A stretch of 19,991 nt of DNA from contig DASSJT010000175.1 in the NCBI GenBank assembly GCA_035691065.1, positions 1-19,991 on the forward strand, read 5' to 3'. Positions 7,555-14,707 of this stretch are shown piece after piece; the first letter of the stretch is position 1, and every line of letters starts with the position of its first letter. This stretch comes from DASSJT01 sp035691065 (GTDB lineage: Bacteria; Actinomycetota; Actinomycetes; Actinomycetales; Dermatophilaceae). A model generated the notes under the pieces. That model was given only the letters and a program-made list of their open reading frames with translations. It did no database searches and was not told where the DNA came from. A program made the position numbers and the translations under genes.

Positions 7555-8241
7555 ATGACGCACCCACTCGACATGGCGCCCGACTTCGTCCCCGTGCTCT
7601 CCGCTGGTCGGCACCGCAATCCGCGCAAAGGTGCCTGCTTCATGGAACTGGCGTCCTATCTCGCCGGGGAACGGTGGTCCGACCACCCCTCCTGTACCCA
7701 CCCCCTGCTTGCGCTGCTCGCCAGAGCGGTCAACGACACCCTCAGTGACGACGACCGGTCGCAGCTGCTGCCGCTCGTGCCGTCGGTCGTGGGGCTGACC
7801 GGCGAGGACATCACCATCGACCTGGCGATCGCCCTGCGCTGCGGCCGCCGGGCGCTGCCCATCGCCTCGGCCTCGCGGCAGAACGTCATCGCCGTCGGGC
7901 TGCTCTCCTGTGAGCGGGTGCGGGCGGACCTTGACGGGAGCGACCCGTTGGTCGTGTCCGAGGAGACCCAGGCGGCGCTCTCGAAGGCGCCCGATGCGGA
8001 GAAGTGGGCCCGCCAGTTCGCGCGGGACGCGCGGCCGAGCCTGCGCACGTTCCGCCGGCAGACCGCTCCCAACATCGTGGCCTACTCGGTGCAGGGGATC
8101 GCCACCGCGTGCGTCGAGGACGCCCCGGGGCGCCTGGTCGACCTGCTGCGCCAGTCGATCAGCGACGTCAGCCGGCTCACGGCACCGTCAACGACGGCGT
8201 CGAAGAGCGAGTCGCCGCGCACCATCGGCGCGCTGGACTGA
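7555..8241 (+). CDS. Conserved actinobacterial protein of unknown function
   Basis: I do not recognise a named family. The 228-residue protein has no signal peptide or membrane segment. The most conserved-looking part is residues 25-61, with KGACFMELASYLAGE followed by RWSDHPSCTHP, LLARAVND. Similar Cys-Met-Glu and SDHP segments recur in actinobacterial hypothetical proteins, from my memory of such sequences. The rest is mainly helical and charged, with a Ser/Thr-rich C-terminus. GGAG at 7545-7548, six bases before the second of two adjacent ATGs, decides the start at 7555. It diverges from msrB across 287 bases and ends 33 bases before ligD. The ligD promoter lies in that gap, so the two are probably not one transcript. 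Confidence 0.75.
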   Translation: MTHPLDMAPDFVPVLSAGRHRNPRKGACFMELASYLAGERWSDHPSCTHPLLALLARAVNDTLSDDDRSQLLPLVPSVVGLTGEDITIDLAIALRCGRRALPIASASRQNVIAVGLLSCERVRADLDGSDPLVVSEETQAALSKAPDAEKWARQFARDARPSLRTFRRQTAPNIVAYSVQGIATACVEDAPGRLVDLLRQSISDVSRLTAPSTTASKSESPRTIGALD

Positions 8242-8267
8242 CGTCCGTCAGCGCTGCCGCCTAGGCT
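8238..8267 (+). promoter_or_regulatory. Leaderless promoter of ligD
   Basis: CTGACG (8238-8243), an 18-base spacer and TAGGCT (8262-8267) are followed by the ATG seven bases later. There is no Shine-Dalgarno. The layout fits an actinobacterial leaderless promoter. Confidence 0.6.
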
Positions 8268-8274
8268 GGCCGCC

Positions 8275-10458
8275 ATGAGCGGCTCGCCCCTGATGCTCGA
8301 CGTTCCCGCACCGGACGGCACCATTCGCGAGGTGCGGGTGTCGAGCCCCGACCGGCTCATGTGGCCGCGCGACGGCATCACCAAAGGCAACCTCGCGGCA
8401 TACATCGTCGCGGTGGGGGAGCCCCTTCTGCGCGCCCTCGGCAACCGCCCCGTCACCTTGCAGCGGTTCCCGGAGGGGATCGAGGGCGAGGAGTTCTACA
8501 ACAAGAACCCACCCAAGGGCGCGCCCGACTATGCCCGCACCGTGATGTGCACCTATCCGTCCGGGCGGCGCCACCCTCAGCTGGTCGTCGACGAGGTGGC
8601 AACAGCCGTCTGGGCCGTGCAGATGAACACCGTGACGTTCCACCCATGGCCGGTCCGCACCGACAACACCGACAACCCCGACGAGCTGCGCATCGACCTC
8701 GACCCCCAGCCAGGGCGAGACTTCCGCGATGCCGTCGAGGCGGCATACGCCCTGCGTGAGCTGCTCGGCGAGCTCGGGCTGACCGCCTGGGCCAAGACGT
8801 CGGGCAACCGGGGCGTCCACGTCTACTCGCGCATCGCGCCGACCCACGAGTTCCTCGACGTGCGGCACGGCGTCATCGGCATCGCCCGCGAGCTGGAGCG
8901 CCGGCTCCCTGAGCTGGTCACCACGGCGTGGTGGAAGGAGGAGCGCGGGGAGAAGGTCTTCGTCGACTTCAACCAGGCCTGCCGCGACCGGACGATCGCA
9001 TCCGCCTACAGCCCGCGGCCGCTGGCGGGGGCGCCGGTGTCGACCCCCGTGACGTGGGAGGAGCTGCGCGACGCCGACCCACGTGAGTTCACCGTGCGCA
9101 CCGTGCCGGAGCTCGTGGCATCGAGGGGCGACGCCTGGGCCGGCATCGACGAAGCCGCGGGCGACGTGCGGACCGCGCTCGCCCTCTGGGACCGCGACGT
9201 GCAGGAGCGCGGCCTCGGGGAGATGCCGTTCCCGCCCGACTACCCCAAGATGCCGGGGGAGCCGCCGCGGGTGCAGCCCAGCAAGAAGCGCCAGGACCGC
9301 GACGACGCCGACTACCTCGGGCCGAAGGCGGAGCGGGATGCCGCGTGGCGGCTGCCGGTGTTCCCCCCGGTTGCGCCCATGCTCGCCAAGCCGGTCAAGG
9401 CGCTGCCTGACGGGGAGGTGTTGTTCGAGCCGAAGTGGGACGGCTTCCGCTCGATCATCTTCCGCTCGGGCGACGAGGTCGAGATCGGCAGCCGCAACGA
9501 GAAGCCGATGACGCGCTACTTCCCCGAGATCGTCGAGGCCGCGAAGCGGAGCCTCCCGGAGAAGTGTGTCGTCGACGGCGAGATCGTGCTCATCGCCCCG
9601 ACCGGTGACCGGCTGGACTTCGAGCTGCTCCAGCAGCGGATCCATCCCGCGGCCAGCCGGGTGCGCAAGCTCAGCCAGGAGACGCCGGCCAGCTTCGTCG
9701 CGTTCGACCTGCTCGCGCTGGGTGACGACAGTTTCATGGAGCGTCCGTTCGAGGAGCGGCGCGAGGCCCTGGAGCGCGCCTTGGCCGACGCGGAGGCACC
9801 GATCTTCCTGACCCCCGCAACCCGCGACCGGGAGGTGGCGCAGGAGTGGTTCCAGCAGTTCGAGGGCGCCGGGCTGGACGGCGTCGTCGCCAAGCCGCTG
9901 GAGGGCAGATACGAGCCCGACAAACGGGTCATGTTCAAGGTGAAGCACGAGCGCACGGCCGACTGCGTTGTCGCGGGCTACCGCACGCACAAGAGCGGGC
10001 CCGATGCCATCGGATCCCTTCTCCTCGGCCTCTACACCGACGCCGGTGAGCTGATGAGCGTCGGGGTGATCGGGGCCTTCCCCATGGCGCGGCGCCGGGA
10101 GCTGTTCGAGGAGCTGCAGCCTCTGGTCGCCGACTGGGACGAGCACCCGTGGGCGTGGGCCAAGCAGGAAGAAGGCACCCGCACGCCGCGCAACTCCGAG
10201 TACAGCCGCTGGAACGCCGGCAAGGACCTCTCCTTCGTCCCCCTGCGTCCAGAGCGGGTGGTCGAGGTCCGCTACGACCACATGGAGGGCGTGCGGTTCC
10301 GGCACACGGCGCAGTTCGTGCGGTGGCGGCCCGACCGCGACCCCAGGTCGTGCACCTACGACCAGCTCGAGGAGCCGGTCTCCTTCGACCTGGGCGACGT
10401 GCTCGCCGCTGGCGCCTCGGCCGCTGCGGCGGCCGGTGCCGATGGGGCTGGGGCGTGA
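8275..10458 (+). CDS. ligD: LigD-type DNA polymerase-ligase fusion (no phosphoesterase domain)
   Basis: A 727-residue non-homologous end-joining enzyme. Residues ~1-300 are the primase-like polymerase domain: LQRFPEGIEGEEFYNKNPP, catalytic Asp141 and Asp143 in RIDLDPQPG, and KTSGNRGVHVY. After a charged linker (about 325-350) comes the ATP-dependent ligase domain: adenylated Lys387 in EPKWDGFRS, VVDGEIV, FVAFDLLALG, LDGVVAKPLEGRY (534-546), and Lys555/Lys557 in FKVKHERTADCVVAGYR. An OB-fold region and an Ala-rich tail end the protein. Mycobacterial LigD has a phosphoesterase domain between polymerase and ligase; here none is visible, and the linker is too short to hide one. No ku gene lies in this window. 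The last bases overlap the start of the alpha/beta hydrolase gene (GTGA). Confidence 0.92.
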   Translation: MSGSPLMLDVPAPDGTIREVRVSSPDRLMWPRDGITKGNLAAYIVAVGEPLLRALGNRPVTLQRFPEGIEGEEFYNKNPPKGAPDYARTVMCTYPSGRRHPQLVVDEVATAVWAVQMNTVTFHPWPVRTDNTDNPDELRIDLDPQPGRDFRDAVEAAYALRELLGELGLTAWAKTSGNRGVHVYSRIAPTHEFLDVRHGVIGIARELERRLPELVTTAWWKEERGEKVFVDFNQACRDRTIASAYSPRPLAGAPVSTPVTWEELRDADPREFTVRTVPELVASRGDAWAGIDEAAGDVRTALALWDRDVQERGLGEMPFPPDYPKMPGEPPRVQPSKKRQDRDDADYLGPKAERDAAWRLPVFPPVAPMLAKPVKALPDGEVLFEPKWDGFRSIIFRSGDEVEIGSRNEKPMTRYFPEIVEAAKRSLPEKCVVDGEIVLIAPTGDRLDFELLQQRIHPAASRVRKLSQETPASFVAFDLLALGDDSFMERPFEERREALERALADAEAPIFLTPATRDREVAQEWFQQFEGAGLDGVVAKPLEGRYEPDKRVMFKVKHERTADCVVAGYRTHKSGPDAIGSLLLGLYTDAGELMSVGVIGAFPMARRRELFEELQPLVADWDEHPWAWAKQEEGTRTPRNSEYSRWNAGKDLSFVPLRPERVVEVRYDHMEGVRFRHTAQFVRWRPDRDPRSCTYDQLEEPVSFDLGDVLAAGASAAAAAGADGAGA

Positions 10459-11618
10459 GCCCAGGTCCGACGCGGCGCCGGGCTGTCGTCGGCGGTGTCG
10501 CGGCCGTGGGAGGGGCGGCGGCTCTCGGGGGCGTCTCGACCTTGGCCGCAGCGGCCTACTTCGCGCGGAAGATCCTGACCCCGGACCAGCTGCGTCCCGA
10601 CGACACGGAGATCCTCCGGGTGGAGGGCGACACCGTGGTGCTCGGCGAGTCTCCGGAGACGGTGGTGCCAGGGCGCTACGGGCTGTGGCTCGACCAGGGC
10701 GCGGGGCACGCCCGGGTTGGGGGCATCCTGGAGCGCGACCGGGTGCGGGGGGAGGTGCGGCGGGTCCTGCGCGGGGTCGACTACGGCACACTGAGGCCCG
10801 GGCCGGCGCGCTGGAACCAGTACTACTTCGGGAGCCCGCCCGACCAGTCCCTCGGGCTGGAGAGCCACAACGTCGAAGTGGGCAACCCGCTCGGCCCCAT
10901 GCCGGCCTGGCTGGTCCCGGCGCAGGACTCCGGTCGCTGGGCGATCCTCGTCCACGGCAGGGGGGCTCGGCGGGAGGAGTGCCTCCGGGCGCTGCCGGCC
11001 CTGCACGACGCAGGCATCACCGCGCTGGTCCCCGCCTACCGCAACGACGGCGACGCGCCAGCCGGGCCGGACGGCCACTACGGACTCGGGCTGTCGGAGT
11101 GGCACGACATCGACCGTGCGACGCGCTTCGCCGTCGAGAACGGCGCCAGGGAGCTCATCCTGTTCGGCTGGTCGATGGGTGCCGCTATCGTGCTCCAGCT
11201 GCTCGACCAGTCGGAGCTGCGCCGCCGGGTCAGCCGGGTGGTGCTCGACGCCCCGGTCATCGACTGGGTCGACGTCCTCGCCCACCACGCACGGCTCAAC
11301 TCGGTTCCCGCGCCAGTGGGTGTGCTCAGCCGCATGTTGATGGCCCACCCGCACGCCCGGCGCCTGGTCGGGGTCCAGGAAGCGGTTGACGTCGCCCGTA
11401 CCAACTGGGTGGCCCGGGCTGACGAGCTTCGCCACCGGATCCTGCTGATCCACTCCCTGGACGACGAGTTCGTGCCGGTGGGCCCGTCGCAGGCGCTGGC
11501 CCGCGCGCGTCCCGACCTGGTCGACTTCGTGCCCTGGCACATCGCCCGGCACTGCAAGGAGTGGAACGTCGACCCCATGCGCTGGGAGCGGCTGGTTGCC
11601 GACTTCGTGAGCGACTGA
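10455..11618 (+). CDS. Membrane-anchored alpha/beta hydrolase
   Basis: A 387-residue protein. The GTG start overlaps the ligD TGA by four bases (GTGA), so translation is coupled. The N-terminus TRRRAVVGGVAAVGG followed by a hydrophobic run to about residue 35 is a signal-anchor or Tat-like leader, placing the enzyme outside or on the membrane. The catalytic domain shows WAILVHGRGARREE, the nucleophile elbow GWSMG with Ser240, LIHSLDDEFVPVG (likely the acid residue) and a C-terminal HIARHCKEWN (likely the base). Substrate is unknown; esterase or lipase activity is the generic expectation. A membrane or export-targeted hydrolase coupled to a cytosolic DNA repair enzyme is unexpected. A stem-loop follows two bases after the stop. 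Confidence 0.85.
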   Translation: MSPGPTRRRAVVGGVAAVGGAAALGGVSTLAAAAYFARKILTPDQLRPDDTEILRVEGDTVVLGESPETVVPGRYGLWLDQGAGHARVGGILERDRVRGEVRRVLRGVDYGTLRPGPARWNQYYFGSPPDQSLGLESHNVEVGNPLGPMPAWLVPAQDSGRWAILVHGRGARREECLRALPALHDAGITALVPAYRNDGDAPAGPDGHYGLGLSEWHDIDRATRFAVENGARELILFGWSMGAAIVLQLLDQSELRRRVSRVVLDAPVIDWVDVLAHHARLNSVPAPVGVLSRMLMAHPHARRLVGVQEAVDVARTNWVARADELRHRILLIHSLDDEFVPVGPSQALARARPDLVDFVPWHIARHCKEWNVDPMRWERLVADFVSD

Positions 11619-11619
11619 C

Positions 11620-11639
11620 AGTCCGGCCGATGCCGGACT
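11620..11639 (+). terminator. Stem-loop after the alpha/beta hydrolase
   Basis: A perfect 8-bp stem AGTCCGGC / GCCGGACT with a CGAT loop begins one base after the hydrolase stop, in the gap before the convergent RibD-like gene. No clear T-run follows, so the call rests on stem strength and location. Confidence 0.55.
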
Positions 11640-11692
11640 CCCGTCGTCCGTGGCGCGCCGGCAGGTCTCGTCCGCCGAGCCGTCGCGCCAGG

Positions 11693-12418
11693 TCAGAGCT
11701 GGGCTTCCCGGCGCCAGAGGCCCAGCAGGGTCGACTCCTCCTCGAGCAAGAGGTGGAGCCGCCACGAGGTGTCGAGCTGCGGTCCGTGGACGATCCGGAG
11801 CCCCTCACCTGCCAGCAGTCTGGGTGCCCACGTGAGGGCCAGCTCGTCGACCAGACCGGCGGCGAGCAGGCTGGCAAAGAGTGTGGGGCCGCCCTCGCAC
11901 AGCAGGGTCGAGTAGCCGTCGGCGTGGAGGCGGGCACGTGCGGCGGCCAGGTCGACGGCCTCGTCGCCGATCACCCAGATGGCATCGGCCCCCATCACCT
12001 CACGAGCGTGGGCCAGGGCAGCGTCCCCCGCGGCGGCACAGGTGATGAGCACTGCGGGACCCTGTCCCGGCTTGGGCGCCTTCACGCCCTGTGGCACGCG
12101 GGCGGCATTGCTCACGATCGCGAGCAGCGGAGTGGTCCCGTCCTCGCGCACCTGTTCGTATCCCTCAGCGCGTGCCGTGCCCGCGCCGACGAAGATGGCG
12201 TCGCACAGGGTCCGCTGGAGGCCGAACACCCGGTTGTCCGGTGGTGTGTTGATGGTGTCCGTCCGACCGTCGGGCCCGGTGGCGCGCCCGTCCAGGGTCG
12301 AGACGAAGTTGGCTCGGAGCCATGGCGCCTGAGGAAAGGAGTACAGCTCGCGCAGCCGCGCGTCGTCGAGTTCGAGGGCAGGGGAGTCGGCGTGGTCCTC
12401 GCTCAGCAGTAGGCGCAT
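11693..12418 (-). CDS. RibD C-terminal domain pyrimidine reductase-like protein
   Basis: A 241-residue NADPH-dependent reductase of the RibD-C/dihydrofolate-reductase-like fold. Indicative segments are WLRANFVSTLDGRATGPDGR, DNRVFGLQRTLCDAIFVGAGTARAEGY, and the C-terminal LLCEGGPTLFASLLAAGLVDEL. The N-terminal deaminase domain of bifunctional RibD is absent, so a role in riboflavin synthesis is not assured; related actinobacterial proteins may act on other pyrimidine-like substrates. The ATG at 12418 starts the conserved region; the longer frame upstream overlaps the divergent zapE start and is rejected. No Shine-Dalgarno is seen. A CAGACT hexamer seven bases upstream could be a -10 of a leaderless promoter. 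Only 35 bases separate it from zapE. Confidence 0.88.
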   Translation of the reverse strand: MRLLLSEDHADSPALELDDARLRELYSFPQAPWLRANFVSTLDGRATGPDGRTDTINTPPDNRVFGLQRTLCDAIFVGAGTARAEGYEQVREDGTTPLLAIVSNAARVPQGVKAPKPGQGPAVLITCAAAGDAALAHAREVMGADAIWVIGDEAVDLAAARARLHADGYSTLLCEGGPTLFASLLAAGLVDELALTWAPRLLAGEGLRIVHGPQLDTSWRLHLLLEEESTLLGLWRREAQL

Positions 12419-12453
12419 GGCCCCGAGTCTGCCAGTCACTACGCTGGCGTCTT

Positions 12454-13707
12454 GTGCCCAGCCTGCCCTCCCTGACGACCCGGGAGCCGCACCTCGACCG
12501 GGCACGCCTGGTCCGCGAGCTGGTCCCGCCGCCCCGCTTCGGGAATGTGCGTTTCGAGAACTACGAGCCCGACCCGGCCTACCCGTCCCAGTCGGCGGCG
12601 GTCCAGCGACTCCGTCAGTTCGCTGCCATGCTCACGGCGCCGGAGCCGGGCAGCCGCTGGTGGCGTCGCGGTCGTGTGGCGACCAAGGCAGCCCGGGGCG
12701 CCATCGTTGGGGCCGGCGGCTCGACCGCAGGGGCCCGGGGCTCGACCGCAGGGGCCCGAGGCTCGACCGCGGGGGCCCGAGGCGTCTACCTCGATGGTGG
12801 GTTCGGTGTCGGCAAGACCCACCTGCTGGCCAGTCTCTGGCACGCGGCGCCGACACCGAAGGCCTTCGGGACGTTCGTCGAGTTCACGAACCTGGTGGGC
12901 GCGCTGGGATTCCAGCAGACCGTCACGTCGCTCCAGGAGTTCCGACTGCTGTGCATCGACGAGTTCGAGCTGGACGACCCTGGTGACACGGTCCTGATGG
13001 CAACCCTGCTCACCCGCCTCGCGGAGGCTGGGGTCGCGCTGGCGGCGACATCTAACACGTTGCCGGAGGCGCTCGGGCAGGGCCGGTTCGCGGCCGAGGA
13101 CTTCCTGCGCGAGATCCAGGCGCTGTCGTCGCGTTTCGAGGTCCTGACCATCGACGGCGAGGACTACCGGCACCGGGGGCTGGAGCACTCACCCGTGCCG
13201 CTCAGCGACGACGAGGTCGAGGCGGCCGCGGCGCGCACGGGCGGCACGCTCGACCACTTCGTCGACGTCACGCGCCACCTCGAGCGCGTCCACCCCAGCC
13301 GCTACCGGGCTCTCCTGGACCACGTCCCCGCCGTGGGGTGGCAGTCGGTCCGGACGATCTCCGACCAGATGGTCGCCCTGCGCCTGGTCGTGCTGGCTGA
13401 TCGGCTGTACGACGGCGACATCCCGCTCTTCACCAGCGGTGAGTCGCTCGACCAGCTCTTCGCCCCCGAGCTGCTCAGGGGCGGCTACCGCAAGAAGTAC
13501 TACCGAGCCCTGTCCCGGCTGGTCGCCCTCGCCAACGAGGCCGAGTCAGGACGTGAGGCTGCTCTTCAGGCCGACGCACCGCCAGCCGACGCACCGCCAG
13601 CCGACTGCCCGCCGGTCGACAGCCCGCCAGCCGACAGCCCGCCAGCCGACAGCCCGCAAGCCGACACACCGCAGGCGCAGGGTCCGGCGCCCGGGGCCCA
13701 CCGGTGA
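12454..13707 (+). CDS. zapE: ZapE / AFG1-like P-loop ATPase with repeat inserts
   Basis: A 417-residue AFG1/ZapE-type ATPase; in Proteobacteria ZapE acts at the division ring, and the mitochondrial homologue AFG1 helps membrane protein turnover. The Walker A is GGFGVGKTH with Lys121, the Walker B is LLCIDEFELDD with Asp169/Glu170, followed by LAATSNTLPEAL, a typical sensor-1 region. Two low-complexity parts are unusual: three copies of GSTAGAR directly before the Walker A strand, and a C-terminal tail of about seven Ala-Asp-x-Pro-Pro units. The GTG at 12454 begins nine residues before the family N-terminus (LVRELVPPPRFGNVRFENY is near residues 20-38). TACGCT eight bases upstream suggests a leaderless transcript. 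PPK2 follows 12 bases after the stop. Confidence 0.9.
   Translation: MPSLPSLTTREPHLDRARLVRELVPPPRFGNVRFENYEPDPAYPSQSAAVQRLRQFAAMLTAPEPGSRWWRRGRVATKAARGAIVGAGGSTAGARGSTAGARGSTAGARGVYLDGGFGVGKTHLLASLWHAAPTPKAFGTFVEFTNLVGALGFQQTVTSLQEFRLLCIDEFELDDPGDTVLMATLLTRLAEAGVALAATSNTLPEALGQGRFAAEDFLREIQALSSRFEVLTIDGEDYRHRGLEHSPVPLSDDEVEAAAARTGGTLDHFVDVTRHLERVHPSRYRALLDHVPAVGWQSVRTISDQMVALRLVVLADRLYDGDIPLFTSGESLDQLFAPELLRGGYRKKYYRALSRLVALANEAESGREAALQADAPPADAPPADCPPVDSPPADSPPADSPQADTPQAQGPAPGAHR
12718..12780 (+). repeat. 21-bp in-frame tandem repeat in zapE, 3 copies
   Basis: Three near-identical 21-base units (12718-12738, 12739-12759, 12760-12780), starting GGCTCGACCGC and encoding GSTAGAR. They lie just ahead of the Walker A strand. 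Confidence 0.95.
13570..13674 (+). repeat. 15-bp in-frame tandem repeat in the zapE tail, about 7 copies
   Basis: Seven diverged 15-base units based on GCCGACGCACCGCCA run from 13570 to 13674 and encode Ala-Asp-x-Pro-Pro variants. The first two copies are identical; later ones vary mostly at codon 3. Confidence 0.95.
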
Positions 13708-13719
13708 CAGGATGCCCGC

Positions 13720-14619
13720 ATGTCGAAGAAGTCACGGAAGCAGGCGGCCACCGCGGGCGCAAGCGCGGGCAGGGACTCGGCTCAAAGCGCGCCCTTCTCC
13801 CATGCCCTGAGGGTTGAGAAGGGCTTCAGCCTGGCTCGTCTCGACCCCCGCGCCACGCCCGGCTTCACAGGCGGGAAGTCGGCCGGTGCCAAGGCCCTGC
13901 CCGAAGTCACAGCAGAGATCAGTGACTTGCAGGAGCGGCTCTACGCCGAGTCGAAGGTGGACGGCCACCGGTCGCTCCTCCTCGTCGTGCAGGGCATGGA
14001 CACGTCTGGCAAGGGCGGGATCATGCGTCACGTCGTGGGGGCGATGGACCCGCAGGGCGTGAAGTACACCGCCTTCAAGGCACCAACCGATGAGGAGAAG
14101 CAGCACGACTTCCTGTGGCGGATCCGCAACGGCCTGCCCGCCCCCGGGCAGGTCGGCGTCTTCGACCGCTCCCATTACGAGGACGTGCTCATCGTCCGAG
14201 TCCACGACCTCGTGCCGCGCGAGGTGTGGCGCCACCGTTACTTCGAGATCAACGACTTCGAGAAAGAGGTGGCCGCCGCGGGCACGACGATCGTCAAGGT
14301 CATGCTCCACATGTCATCCGATGAGCAGAAGGCGCGGCTCATGCAGCGCCTGGAGCGCCCGGACAAGCACTGGAAGTGGAACCCGGGAGACGTCGACGAG
14401 CGCAGGCACTGGCTGGACTACCAGGCGGCCTACCAGGATGTCCTCACCGAGTGCTCCACGGAGACAGCGCCGTGGTATGCCGTGCCGGCGGACCGCAAGT
14501 GGTACGCCCGCCTCGCCGTGTCCCACCTCGTGCTGGAGCACCTGCGCGCCATGGCTCCGCAGTGGCCCAAGGGCGACTTCGACGTGGAGGCGGAGAAGGC
14601 CAGGCTAGCCGCCACCTGA
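13720..14619 (+). CDS. ppk2: PPK2 family polyphosphate:nucleotide phosphotransferase
   Basis: A 299-residue single-domain PPK2 enzyme, which moves phosphate between polyphosphate and nucleoside mono- or diphosphates. Walker A is QGMDTSGKGG (Lys98), the second acidic motif is VFDRSHYEDVL (Asp149, Arg150), and DKHWKWNPGDVDER with WYAVPADRKWYAR complete the family signature. The first ~25 residues are a basic, low-complexity leader. The ATG lies 12 bases after zapE and has AGGA just upstream, so it is probably cotranscribed with zapE. The nucleotide preference (AMP versus ADP) cannot be read from sequence. It ends 88 bases before the convergent aidB-like gene. Confidence 0.93.
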   Translation: MSKKSRKQAATAGASAGRDSAQSAPFSHALRVEKGFSLARLDPRATPGFTGGKSAGAKALPEVTAEISDLQERLYAESKVDGHRSLLLVVQGMDTSGKGGIMRHVVGAMDPQGVKYTAFKAPTDEEKQHDFLWRIRNGLPAPGQVGVFDRSHYEDVLIVRVHDLVPREVWRHRYFEINDFEKEVAAAGTTIVKVMLHMSSDEQKARLMQRLERPDKHWKWNPGDVDERRHWLDYQAAYQDVLTECSTETAPWYAVPADRKWYARLAVSHLVLEHLRAMAPQWPKGDFDVEAEKARLAAT

Positions 14620-14652
14620 CGGCCCCATTTCCCCCGACCAAGTTCCACTTCC

Positions 14653-14668
14653 CCGACCAACCGGTCGG
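14653..14668. terminator. Stem-loop between convergent ppk2 and aidB-like gene
   Basis: A perfect 6-bp stem CCGACC / GGTCGG with AACC loop lies mid-gap between the two stops. Outer CCAC / GTGG bases (14645-14648 and 14671-14674) could lengthen it. Probably bidirectional. Confidence 0.45.
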
Positions 14669-14707
14669 AGGTGGCTCGAGTGGCGCGACGACACGAGAGG
14701 TCGCTTC

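Noticed and set aside
10149..10454. N-terminal extension of the alpha/beta hydrolase into ligD
   Set aside because: The open frame continues upstream only because of GC bias; the GTG at 10455 overlaps the ligD stop and starts a normal signal-anchor.
8248..10791. Very long reverse open frame opposite ligD (847 codons)
   Set aside because: It mirrors the codon bias of ligD on the other strand; its product is Arg/Pro/His-rich with no domain, whereas ligD has all catalytic motifs.
12718..13674. CRISPR-like tandem repeats
   Set aside because: Units are contiguous, in frame, without spacers, and encode peptide repeats in ZapE.
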